64,000 bases of DNA from Dichotomocladium elegans (taxonomy: Eukaryota; Mucoromycota; Mucoromycetes; Mucorales; Lichtheimiaceae): the NCBI GenBank assembly GCA_025716815.1, contig JAIXMN010000015.1:124001-188000 (forward strand), given 5' to 3'. This document shows, piece by piece, positions 1 to 10,044 of the stretch (position 1 is its first letter; the number at the start of each line of letters is the position of its first letter). Made by a program: the position numbers and the translations under genes. Below the pieces are notes generated by a model. That model was not told where the DNA came from. It did not search any database and saw nothing but the letters and a program-made list of their open reading frames with translations.

Positions 1-1
1 A

Positions 2-310
2 GGCTTGTTGAACCAAATCCAAAATGGTGTTGGTCAAGGTAGCATCAGCAAGAGGAAAAGCCTTGGGGTTGACAGACTACATGAGCAAATAGAGGTAAGT
101 ACTTGAACTTTCGATCTTCAAAGTCATTTGCAAAGCGATTTACCATTGTGATTTATGGGCTAAAAAAGAACAAGAAAAAATTTGAAGTATTCCCCCGCCG
201 CAGTGAACTTAAAGCCCTGGGGACCCAAGCCACATGTCAGACACACGTCGTTACTGATGATACCGGCGACTAAAGACGGGTTGCGTCAACGTATCGCCGA
301 CAGAAAATGA
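2..310 (+). CDS. 3' end of an unidentified gene (5' partial)
   Basis: Two apparent exons run off the left edge. Frame 2 is open from base 2 to 94 and ends at a good donor (GTAAGT at 95). The next exon is proposed from 188 after a TTTGAAG acceptor, in the same phase, and stops with TGA at 308-310. The visible 71 residues are basic and polar, with a segment reading SKRKSLGVDRLHEQIE before the junction and KPWGPKPHVRHTSLL after it. I do not recognise the family. The acceptor is AAG rather than CAG/TAG, so the second exon is less certain than the first. The other two forward frames of the first exon contain stops, which supports this frame. Confidence 0.4.
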
Positions 311-909
311 ACTCATCTCTCCGCGGCCACATGAAGTCTCGTCTTACAACACCACACAATGGCCGGATAATTTAGCGGCATGGATGCAGTCGCGAAAACT
401 GAACACTTTCGTCTCAATATCTAGCAGAAGATGTTTAGTGACTTTCAATTTGGCTTCTTTTTGAAGGAAAAGTTGTATACTGTGACGCGTTATTAAAAGA
501 GTCTTGGTCTGATCCACTCCAGATCTCAAGGCCAAGAATTTAGACAGACGACAGATCCGAGATCAGGAGATATAGCTCGCACTATATAGTGCGGATTGCG
601 CCAGGTTGCTTCGCGTGGCTCCACGTTTAACCCCTTATTGTGTGGTACCTCGTCCCAAAAAGGATGCGCCACATGGGTACATACTTTTTATTTCGTACAG
701 ATGCCTATTTCAGCTATTGTAAACATATACGTTCGGCACCTCAATTCTATTGGAAGGCGGTGTATGAATCAGGAACGCTGTGTATGGTGCGTGTGTGCGA
801 TGACGACGTCGACCGCCGCTGCCTGCGCCCAACGGGCAAACGCACCTTTTTCTCCTTCTCCACCTTATCGCTTCTTCTGTTCCCAGACTCAAACTAGCTG
901 ATACTCAAA
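311..909. other. Intergenic region upstream of the Yra1 gene
   Basis: About 600 bases without a supportable gene. It should hold the terminator of the left-edge gene and the promoter and leader of the Yra1 gene. A perfect 16-base palindrome lies at 578-593 (listed separately). The short open frames here have no recognisable motif. Confidence 0.5.
578..593. promoter_or_regulatory. Perfect 16-bp palindrome upstream of Yra1
   Basis: The sequence CGCACTATATAGTGCG is identical to its reverse complement, and the flanking bases do not pair further. It lies about 315 bases before the Yra1 start codon. Its core contains TATATA. It could be a dimeric transcription-factor site, but that is inference from symmetry and location only. 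Confidence 0.3.
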
Positions 910-2109
910 ATGGCATCTGGATCAAATGCACTAGACATGGCCCTCGATGATGTGATTTCACAGACCAGGTCAAGCAGACATCGAACCAACACCCGCAGTC
1001 GAGGCGGCAGCAACTATGGCGGCATAAGCAAGCCTGGACGCGCTGGTTTTCGATCTGGAAACAACAACTACTCGGTATGTTGGGTATAATCAATCATCAT
1101 CCGTCTTCACACTCTCTCTCGCCTGCACAATCGTACGCATACACGACCACACACAATCACGCATCTGCGCCTGTTCAGTGGGATACGATCATGTTGTCCA
1201 ATGCGTCGACGCAGCCTATGATCTTGTATGATGTTTTATGTCGTTCCCCTAACATTGGGCGCTCGACCCTCTGATCTGACCGCCGCATTGGGTGTGGGAA
1301 GGTTCTTGCGATGCATTGTGCTGTTACCTCTTCCTTCCCCTTTCTTTTATGTCCTCCCTAACATTGCTTTTGCTGCCTCCCTCCTTTTCTTTCCCCGCCT
1401 CATCCTCTTTCTTTCTCTGCTTTCTTCGTCTCTCTCTTTATCAACCACTTGTTTCTGTTACTTTCCCTTTTCACCCTCTCACGTTTACCTTTTTTTTTTT
1501 CAACCAAAAGCGCGCATCCGTCGGCTCAAGACCCGAACGTACTGGCCAGCAGAGAACCTCACGCACCAACCTTGTTGTCGCCAACCTGCACTATAACGTG
1601 ACAGAGAGTGATCTCTATGTAAATGACAAGAGAAGGAGTATGTCGGTGTTGAATATCAGCTACTAAAGCGCTCTGTATAGGAACTTTTCGGCCAAATGGG
1701 TCCAGTCAAACGCGCCTTCTTACACTTAGGACCCGATGGTAACTCGGCTGGTATTGCCGACATTGTCTTCGCTTACCCTCCTGATGCTGAACGGGCTCTA
1801 GCTTCCTACAACAATGTTGAGCTTGACGGTATGTTTAGATGACATACGATATTATTGACAAAAATATTAATCGACGATACACAAATAGGCCGCCCAATGC
1901 GTATTTCCTTCGCAGTGCCTGTCACAAGCGCACCATCGCACACGGCCGGCCCGATAAGACGACCCCTGCGAGGCAACAATCGTACCCAAACGCGAGGACG
2001 AGGTAGAAACGGCCGCCGCCAAGACTCGCGACCGAAACCATCGGAAGCGGATCTCGATGCTGATATGGACAGCTACATGGCGACATCGGTAGGTTTAACT
2101 AGGGAATAG
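910..2109 (+). CDS. mRNA export adaptor Yra1/ALY/REF
   Basis: RRM-containing nuclear adaptor that binds mRNA and hands it to the Mex67/NXF1 export receptor as part of TREX. Four exons are inferred: 910-1074, 1511-1618, 1681-1828 and 1889-2109, giving 213 residues. The N-terminus has the family box (about residues 5-17, LDMALDDVISQTR) followed by an RG-rich segment. A single RRM spans about residues 72-147, with RNP-like blocks NLVVANLHYNVTESDLYELF and GIADIVF. An RG-rich linker and the C-terminal UAP56-binding-type box (SEADLDADMDSYMA) follow. The unusually large first intron (about 436 nt) is pyrimidine-rich at its 3' end; Yra1 genes in yeasts also have a large regulatory intron. The 3' end is ambiguous: a donor at 2090 (GTAGGT) and an acceptor near 2158 would place a TGA right after TCG, shortening the protein by five residues. 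Confidence 0.88.
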
Positions 2110-2425
2110 GCGCAAAAACAATGGATGGATGTTCAGAGTCTGACAAATTGTTTAACAGTGAATATGAACTCGTGATAAACATGTTCAAAGATTGAATATA
2201 TGTCAATGCAGTAAACTTAAAGGCACCGTTTCAGTAAAGGAAATATTTGAACATGATGAAGTTTTTTTACATTTCGCCCGAATTATCAAAAGCCAAAAAG
2301 CCCTGTTGCTATTTATAGTACTCATGCGCTCGATTTCTCTTCCTTATTTCGCCTCGTTTTCCCTTCCTTGCTTCTTTCAATAATTCGCTATTAAACGCCC
2401 GGAGTGACACGTTATTATTGTCTGT

Positions 2426-5400
2426 ATGGCTGCTGCTACAATTGCTTCAACCCCTCATCAGACATCACCTCTGCGTTTCGCAGACGCCTTTTGGGTACGC
2501 ATGTTACCTCGCTGCCACCATTTCGGCGTTGCGTCGTTATTCACATCCTCAAACAAAACGGACGATAGGATCCCAGCGATCGAGGCGTTAATGTCATTGT
2601 ACAAAAACTCCAGAATTCAAAACAAACTTGTGAAGAGGTCAAGAAGCTCTATGAGATTAGGTAATAGAGGCTCTTCCCCCTCCCTCAAACAAACACAAAC
2701 ATACGCACGCACACGCACACACATAGACGTTTTGTCTTTTCCTGTGTGGAGGGAGGGACATTACTCCCTCAGCCTTTGCATGACTGAAATTGACCTCCTT
2801 AATTAATATAGATCGCAGATCGAAGAAGACTACGGCGACCGTCTCTTGAAACTTTCACAGCTGATAGTCGGTCAAACTGAAGAAGGAACGTTGTCGGAAT
2901 CACTTTCTCACATTCCAAGTGCGTTGGAGACAACGGCTCGCGCACACATGGATCTTGCGCAACAACTCAAATACCATCTTGAAGAACCGTTGGATGACTT
3001 TATCCAAGAGCAGCGCGACCGAAGGAAACAGGTGGGTGCACTGAGGTGATGTGAAACATGGTGATGTGGGCTAATAATACAATAGTATCAACAGCAGATT
3101 GAAAAGGCATTGCAGCTCAAGAACATGCACTATACAAATGCAACTAAGGTAGTGCGGAGATATGCAGACACACATACGTACACGAATCCTCCCTTTACAT
3201 GTACATGTATATATAATGTTTGCCCTATTGAACATTGGTAGGCCAAGGAGTTTTATACCGCCGAATGTACCAAGGTAGCAGGCATGGAGAAATACCTTCG
3301 GCTATGTGGTCCCGAGATGACGCCGGAGGAGCTTGATCAGGTGAGAGAGACTCCAGGAAGCGGGAGAGGGACACCATCTTGCATATGCAGATCATTTGCT
3401 AAACTCTATGGCGCGGACCCAAAGACTAGGGAAGAGATTGACGAAGGGAAGAAGATGATGCTTTCTGCCGAACAAGACTTTAAGCGAGCTATTGACGCTT
3501 ACAACTCTGTTACAAGCGACTGGATCGAGATCTGGCGGGCATCTTGCGACACTTTTCAAGACATGGAGACACAGCGAATAGACTATGTCCATGCTAGCTT
3601 ACGATCGTACGTGTGCGATTGTGGATGGATGCAAAACAAGGGCTAACGATACGAAATGCGGTTTAGATTTGCAACCATGATGTCGAGTGTGTGTCTAGTT
3701 GATGACCAGGTATGTATGTGAGTGGATTGGTGATCGTGAGGCAAACCTAGAAAGGGAAATCTAACCACACTATCGACGTCCCTTTTTTCTATCGCCATCC
3801 TAGTGCTGTGAGCGTATTCGTACGACGGTCGATATGACCAATAGCCAACAAGACATTGAAGCGTTTATTACTCGATATGGCACTGGTAGCGACGCTCCCG
3901 GTAAGTTTGAGTCGTAAGAGACGCAAATATGGTAAACTTACATGCACAATGACATGTAGAACTTATGAAGTTTGAGGCATTCATGGGCATGGATCTCCGC
4001 GCCAGTCCCGCGCCTTCGGATAAACAAGAATCTGAACAGCCTAAAAAGGATGAGTCTCCCGAGACGCATGAACCATCTGTCAGTGACAATATGTCACAAC
4101 AACTCGAACACAGAGAGATCCACGAAGCACAACTCGGCGATAATCTACCAGTCCATCCTATTGAGGAAACACATAAGGACTACAATGGTGCTGTAGAAGG
4201 ACTTGAAATCGGGGAAGTACCAAAAGCGGAAATAGCAAGTCTTAAGTCACTAGAGCTGCCCGCCAAGCCTGAATCTGTAAAAGCTATTGATAGCGAGAGC
4301 GAGAGCGAGAGCGAGAGCGATAGTGACGATAGCAGTGAGATGGAGGTCCTGGAGTCCATGACGTTGCATGGAAACGTGGAGGACCCAAGTCAGGTAGATG
4401 TAGTGCTCGAGGCTGCAGCGACTGTTCCTGTAAAAACAGCGACGACCCCAGCTCCAGCTCCGATCCCAGCTCCAGCTCCAGCTCCAGCTCCAGCTCCAGC
4501 TCCAGCTCCAGCTCTTGAATCAGCTCCTCCAGAATCAGCTCCAGAATCAGCTCCGGCTCCAGAACCAAAATCAGAGCCAGAGCCAGAGCCAGAACCAACT
4601 CCAGAACCAGCTTCACTGGAATCACCAGCTTCACTGGAATCACCAGCTTCACTGGAATCACCAGCTTCACCGCAACCACCAACACCAGCCTCATTGCGAT
4701 CTTCTACCACACATGATGATGCAGTGATCTCGGCAATTCAAGAAGTCGAAGAACTTCTTCATGCTGAGCAGACATTCCAAGAAACCACGGAGAAAGACAA
4801 TTCGGACGACGACCGAGCGTTGGCATCATCTGAAGAGCGTTCTGCGCCGCCGACGCCATCTTTACCCATTCCGGTAGCGATGAGTCTTCCTGAAAAGGAA
4901 GAATCTTCCTCACATACATCTGCTATTGTTGCTCCTATGCCCTCAGATGCCATTAAAAATAAGCATATGACGGAAGAAGATGAGCATGTGGTAGTCAACA
5001 CCGAGACGCCTGTTACACCTATTGCTGCTACTGCAGATACTGGCCAGGTTAACGGTCCCGATTCCGATAGAACTGTCGCCGCAGAGGTCATTCCGGTAGC
5101 CACCAACACCGACAATTCAAAACCTGCTGCTTTACAGATAGCCACGTTTGATACGTCAACATCCATCGTTGCTCAGAGCCATGAAGTTCCTGAGCCTGTT
5201 GCAGCTGTCATCCGTCCATCGCCCGAGTCACTTCCGAAGGAAACAATCGCCGCTGAGTCTGTTTCAAAAGACTTGCCTCCAACACCAGTTGCGATATCTG
5301 TAGCAGCTTCCTCTAGCAATGTTGAACAAACACCGCTTGAGTGCCACCCAAGGTCGCCAAGACCCATAGCTGGCGTCCAGCTCTCGGATTCCATACCAAA

Positions 5401-6689
5401 TGTGAATTCAACTGATGACGAATCGGAAGGCGATGATGAATCCGACAAAGATTATCAACCGCCCCCAGCGAAGGCGGAAAAATGGGTTATTTCCTCGATC
5501 CGTCGGCCGCAGCAGCTCCCTGTTCGTGTTCAGGATGCACGTATGAGCATGAGCGTGATGAGCACGCCATCGCTCCCGACAGCGCTCGACGCAGATCATT
5601 TCCGACAACCGTCAACCAGCACAGGCCACAAATTCAGCCGACCCAACGCACCCTTCAAAATTGAGATACCCAACAAAATCGCATCTTCCTCTGCCTTTCA
5701 TGGTAGCAACACTGATCCTACTCGTAGCCAACAGGAACAGCACTACACAGCCCCTCAGACTGCTGCGCAGCAGGTTATTGCAGCAGGTCGAGCACATGCT
5801 CATCAAGCATCGTCCTGGCAGTCCCCTGTGTCATCCACCCCCAACCGTCGCTTCAGCTCAGTCGACCCGAAAAGATACCACGATTACCACCGGCCTCTTG
5901 AACCAATGGCTGAGCATCACACGTTGTATGAAGTAGACGATGAGATACCGGGTCGCAAGAGCCTTGATTCAAGGTTAGATTCGAACGCAAGCAGCAACAG
6001 CAACTCGAACAGCGCTCAGACGAAGAAATCCCATCATTTGAGTTCTTTTGTTAAGGGCGTGCTGAAACCCGACAACCTGGTGTCGAAGCAACAATTCGGC
6101 ACGACATTGACCGTCGAGAAGCCAGTCAAGGATAAGTCCAAAGATAAGCGTTTTTCGATGAATATCTTTGGCGGTCGAAAGGATAAACAACGCAACAAGC
6201 AGCAGCAGCAGCAAGATCAGCTTTATGACCCGATCATCCCCATCTTTGAGGATTCAGAAATGTATAACGGTTCTCGAAGTACGCCTTTGCTCCGACCATC
6301 GACTGCTGCTGCTGCTCCAGGCCGGTCCTATATCCAGCCTCACCAACATCATTCGCATCATAACCTGTACCAACAGGCACAGCAACAGCAGCAGATCCAA
6401 GAGCCACCCGATCGATTAGAAGATGGAGCAGTGGTCCTTGAATATGGTAATATAAGAAAACAGTAATTCTCTTGCGTGAGATAATGTGGCATTTAATACG
6501 TATATTATAGTGCGAGCTATTTGGACGTATGAAGCCAAGATCCCGAGCGAATTGAGCTTCATGTCCGGTGATGGATTGGCAGTGATTAATAAACAAATAG
6601 ACGGATGGTGGCTTGCAGAACTCATGGACCCTCAGCGACGGAGACGCGGCCTGGTCCCTGGAAACTACATGGAATCAGCCACGACATAG
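2426..6689 (+). CDS. F-BAR and SH3 domain protein, Cdc15/Imp2/Hof1 type
   Basis: Membrane-curving scaffold that in yeasts links the plasma membrane to the contractile ring during septation. Ten exons are inferred: 2426-2494, 2569-2660, 2812-3031, 3086-3148, 3242-3340, 3425-3606, 3667-3709, 3804-3900, 3960-6446 and 6511-6689, giving about 1176 residues. The F-BAR domain covers about residues 15-280: FADAFW, then SKQTCEEVKKLYEIRSQIEE, then EEPLDDFIQEQRDRRKQ. A very long disordered middle (about 290-1115) is encoded by the 2.5-kb exon 9 and holds an SESESE acidic run, an Ala-Pro run, three copies of SLESPA, and Gln/Ser/Asn tracts. The last exon encodes an SH3 domain (VRAIWTYEA, DGWWLAELM, LVPGNYME). 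The acceptor of exon 6 is an AAG site chosen because a branch-like GCTAAAC sits just before it. Readthrough of that intron would also stay open. Confidence 0.87.
4285..4680 (+). repeat. In-frame tandem repeats inside the F-BAR gene
   Basis: Several coding micro- and minisatellites lie in a row. GAGAGC units near 4291-4320 encode Ser-Glu repeats. CCAGCT units near 4447-4515 encode Ala-Pro repeats. CAGAGC-type units near 4575-4600 encode Glu-Pro. Three near-identical 18-base units near 4610-4667 encode SLESPA. All are multiples of three, so length changes keep the frame. They fall in the disordered linker between the F-BAR and SH3 domains and are likely to vary in length between strains. Confidence 0.85.
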
Positions 6690-7469
6690 AACATCCTCCT
6701 TTTTTTTCTTTTGTAACAGTAGCAACCATTACATTTCTCCATGACAACACCATTACCACCACCCATTACTTTTAGTACTATCACCACCTCACTAACATTT
6801 GCACTTTGTCTCTCTCTTTTCCTCTCTCTTAATAACGCTACACAAAAGACCTGTGTATTCTTCCATATTTGAAGATTCAATTTTTTCTGAGCTTACATAA
6901 TTACCGGTGTTGTCAATGTGGGTCCATGATTGGGACGGACAGGTGAAATTAATCATGATACACATGCATATGAAACACAAAACCATAGACATCTAGAGGA
7001 ATGAGGATGGGTCAATGTGACAAATGCAAGTGGGCCATACGAGGATCTAAGCTCAAAAACGGTAATATTGTTTGTTGGCCCCTTTTACTCATTGCTGGTT
7101 ATTTTTTTTTTCCACGCACGCGTACCTTTTTTGCTTTCGAGGTTTTCCTTCTTTGTCTTGGCGTGCATCAATGTATACGCCTTTCATTCTTTCCTCACAC
7201 ACACACTCTCTCTCTCTTTCTTTCTTTCTCCCTTCCTAGCCAAGCGGGATCCTGCGGACCCCCCCAAGGACAATAAGCACCGTTTTTGATCGAAATTCAA
7301 TCGGAGAAATGGTAGCAGAAGAGGAAAATCGCCCGGGCAGGATTAAAAAACCCGGTTGGTCCGCGAATCCCATCCCCACACCTTTGGTACAAACCATGTC
7401 TATTTATTTATCTTTTTTATCAAACCCCCCTTTTTGTTTTACTCCACTTTTTCTTCTCATTTCAAAATC
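6690..7469. other. Intergenic region between F-BAR and dehydrogenase genes
   Basis: About 780 bases with low-complexity pyrimidine stretches near 7195-7240 and 7400-7460 on the + strand. The second precedes the dehydrogenase start codon and looks like a typical fungal CT-rich promoter or leader. No gene is supportable. Confidence 0.5.
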
Positions 7470-8807
7470 ATGCTTCCTCAGAGCCAGACCAACAAGTGCG
7501 TCGTACTTCGCGAGAAAAACAATATTGTCATTGTAAGTTGCCCTCCCCCCTCCCTGCGTGCTTCTGTTATATGCATTTAGAGCGAGGAGAGCGCTTACCA
7601 TTTCGTATACGTAGGAAAACCGTCCGACTCCCGAGCTCGGTGCTGGCGAGGTCCTGATCAATGTCAAGGCGACCGGAATCTGCGGTTCAGACGTGCACTA
7701 CTGGCTTCACGGTGGCATTGGCTCCTTCCAGCTCAAGGCGCCCATGGTCCTCGGCCACGAGTCGGCAGGTATCGTCGCTGCTGTGGGCGAGAATGTCAAG
7801 AACCTCAAGGTCGGCGACCGCGTTGCGCTTGAGCCTGGTGTGGCGTGCCGCATGTGCGATCAGTGCAAAACTGGACGATATAACCTCTGCCCTGACATGG
7901 CCTTGTAAGTTATTCGGATGGACAGGAAGTAAGAGAAGGGAGGGGTTGTTGGGGGAATTGATAGATGCTCACTGCGCATACTATGTTTTATTTCAGCGCG
8001 GCCACGCCTCCCATTGACGGCACCTTGTGCAACTACTACAAGCACGCCGCTGACTTTTGTTTCAAATTGCCCGACCACGTGTCCCTCGAGGAAGGCGCTT
8101 TGATCGAGCCCTTGTCGGTCGGTATCCACGCCGCCCGCCGTGCCCATATCCAATCCGGCCACCGCGTGTTCATCTTCGGTGCCGGTCCCGTCGGCCTCTT
8201 GTGCGCTGCTGCCGCCAAGGCGGCCGGTGCGGGTCACGTCACCATCGCCGACCTCGTTCCCTCTCGCCTCGAGTTTGCTAAGAACTATTACACCGACGCG
8301 CAGATCCTTCTTCAGCGCCCCAACCCGGGCGAGCCTAACATGGACTATTCGCGTCGCATGGCCAAGGCCATCCTCGAAACTGAGGAACTTGCAGATGCTG
8401 TCATCGACTGCACAGGAGCTGAAACTTGTGTTCAGATGTCTGTCCTGCTGTCCAAGAACGGTGGTCAGGTCGTCCTCGTCGGCATGGGTGCGTCTGTCCA
8501 GGCCATTCCCACCTCAGAGATTGCTGCCCGTGAAGTCGACATCAAGGGCATCTTCAGATACTGCAACGTAAGTTTCAAAAAAAAGAAACAAGGGTGGTGG
8601 TGTTTTTTGTTGCTGCATAACAATAAGAGTGACTAAACCGCTGTGCGTGTATAGACCTATGCAACCGCTGTTAAGATGCTTGCTTCTGGCGCGGTCAACG
8701 TGAAGCCACTGATCACTCACTCGTATCCCCTCGAGGAGGCTGTTAAGGCATTTGAACATGTCAAGGAAGGCCGTGACGGTGCCATTAAGGTCCAGATCAT
8801 TGGTTAA
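7470..8807 (+). CDS. Zinc-dependent xylitol/sorbitol-type polyol dehydrogenase
   Basis: Medium-chain dehydrogenase that oxidises a polyol such as xylitol, L-arabitol or sorbitol to the ketose with NAD+. Four exons: 7470-7532, 7615-7904, 7997-8567 and 8655-8807, giving 358 residues, the usual length for the family. Catalytic zinc ligands are visible in [10 protein letters not shown] and in GHESAG (His-Glu). The four structural-zinc cysteines lie in [16 protein letters not shown]. The Rossmann motif GAGPVGLL is followed by an acidic residue in IADLVPSRL, which favours NAD+ over NADP+. The C-terminus ends in KVQIIG. Substrate choice between xylitol and L-arabitol dehydrogenase cannot be settled by eye. 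All four exons keep phase with consensus GT-AG sites. Confidence 0.92.
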
Positions 8808-9181
8808 GTCGATCCATTTTTCACCTTTTCATCCTCCTCCCTTTTCCCCCCCTCCCCCTCGTCGCTGTCTATTGTACTCATATACACTCACGCACAAATA
8901 CTTATACACACCGCATCTAAGCTAGTACTATCACTGCTCTCATAACGTACATTTCCTTGTTCCCAACCCCTCATCCTTCCCAATGTTTGCTATTCTACTT
9001 CCTCCTGCTCCGATCAGTCACATACTTTTTTTTTTCTATCCTGATAACATGCACTCGGGTTGATTCCGATCCACCTGACCTTGTGTCACCACCTGATATT
9101 CACTATAAAAAGCAGAGCAAATGTGCTCTCATGTTCTTTTCCACTTTTTTTGTCTCTGTTTCGTTTCTCTGAGAATCCATA
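8808..9181. other. Intergenic, CT-rich
   Basis: About 370 bases between the polyol dehydrogenase and the Tyr-rich gene. Pyrimidine-rich blocks at 8815-8865 and 9000-9040, and a TATAAAA-like string near 9103-9110 about 75 bases upstream of the next start codon, are consistent with a 3' UTR followed by a promoter. No gene seen. Confidence 0.45.
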
Positions 9182-9601
9182 ATGTCTTACTATTATCCAC
9201 GTAAGCTTTTTTTTTTAAAAAAAAAAGAATCTTTTCGATGGATTAGAATATAACAATGTCGTTATCATGACGGCTTAGTGTATAATGCGAACCCGTACGG
9301 CTATAGTAGCTACTACCCTGCTCCCACACCCCAACCGTACCTCTACAGCCAGTACTACCCCGCCCCAGCAATCTCGCCCTATCCGCCATCGTATTACTAT
9401 GGAAATAGTGGCTACTATCCCTACAGTAGCTATTACAGCGGCATGTATCCTCGCCAGGGCCTCTTTCGCGGCTTAATGAGTCGGCTTCGTGGGACCCCAT
9501 ATTACTATCCGCCCGGTTACGATTATAATATGCGATACTATCCTGAAATGAATCAAGTCAGCAGCGTCAAGGACCTGTGGAAGAGCAATGACTATTATTG
9601 A
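9182..9601 (+). CDS. Small tyrosine/proline-rich protein, function unknown
   Basis: Two exons are inferred, 9182-9200 and 9279-9601, giving 113 residues. The first encodes only MSYYYP plus one base. The composition is striking: Tyr is by far the commonest residue, often as YY or YYY, with Pro, Ser and Gly (for example SYYPAPTPQPYLYSQYY). A basic patch (GLFRGLMSRLRG, about residues 75-86) and a more ordinary C-terminus (EMNQVSSVKDLWKSNDYY) follow. There is no signal peptide or membrane segment. Tyr/Pro/Gly-rich short proteins can be structural or phase-separating, but I do not recognise a family. The intron contains a T-run directly followed by an A-run. The TATA-like string upstream and consensus splice sites favour a real gene. 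Confidence 0.6.
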
Positions 9602-10044
9602 GCATAACCACTAAACCCCGTACAATCACGGACTTGACGATCTCATCATGTTCTCCGGGATGACAGTGATCCGCATCCTCCCCATATATACCATAATCCA
9701 TTTTTTTTTCTTTTTTGCCCTCAGACGCGTCGTCTGCATATATATCAATTTATACATCCTCACAACGGTCGTACATGCGACAGACCTATATTTATAATAT
9801 TGCTGTACATAGCCTACTTTTATTCTCCTCTTTCTTCATCCTCCCCTTTTTTATTGTGGCCCACTGTATTTAAATGCATCCTTCCGAATGTCTATGTCAA
9901 TTAGACAGAATAAAGAAAGTTATTTCCAACAATAGTGGCAGCATTCCGGTATGGCTTACATGAGATAGGACGATACCAGAGAAAGCGGTGACATTTATTA
10001 CTGGTACTATACTTGAATACTTTTTTGTTTATTATTCATGCTTA
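9602..10044. other. Convergent 3' intergenic region
   Basis: About 440 bases between the Tyr-rich gene (+) and the FHA gene (-), which converge. It is AT-rich with an AATAAA-like AGAATAAAG near 9906-9914, a plausible poly(A) signal for the + gene. No gene seen. Confidence 0.5.

Noticed and set aside
1228..1666. Open frames over the pyrimidine tract in Yra1 intron 1
   Set aside because: They consist of translated CT-rich intron sequence. The family alignment requires this segment to be removed.
4284..4710. Long minus-strand frames rich in Leu/Glu or Gly/Ser opposite the F-BAR gene
   Set aside because: They are artefacts of the in-frame tandem repeats on the coding strand.
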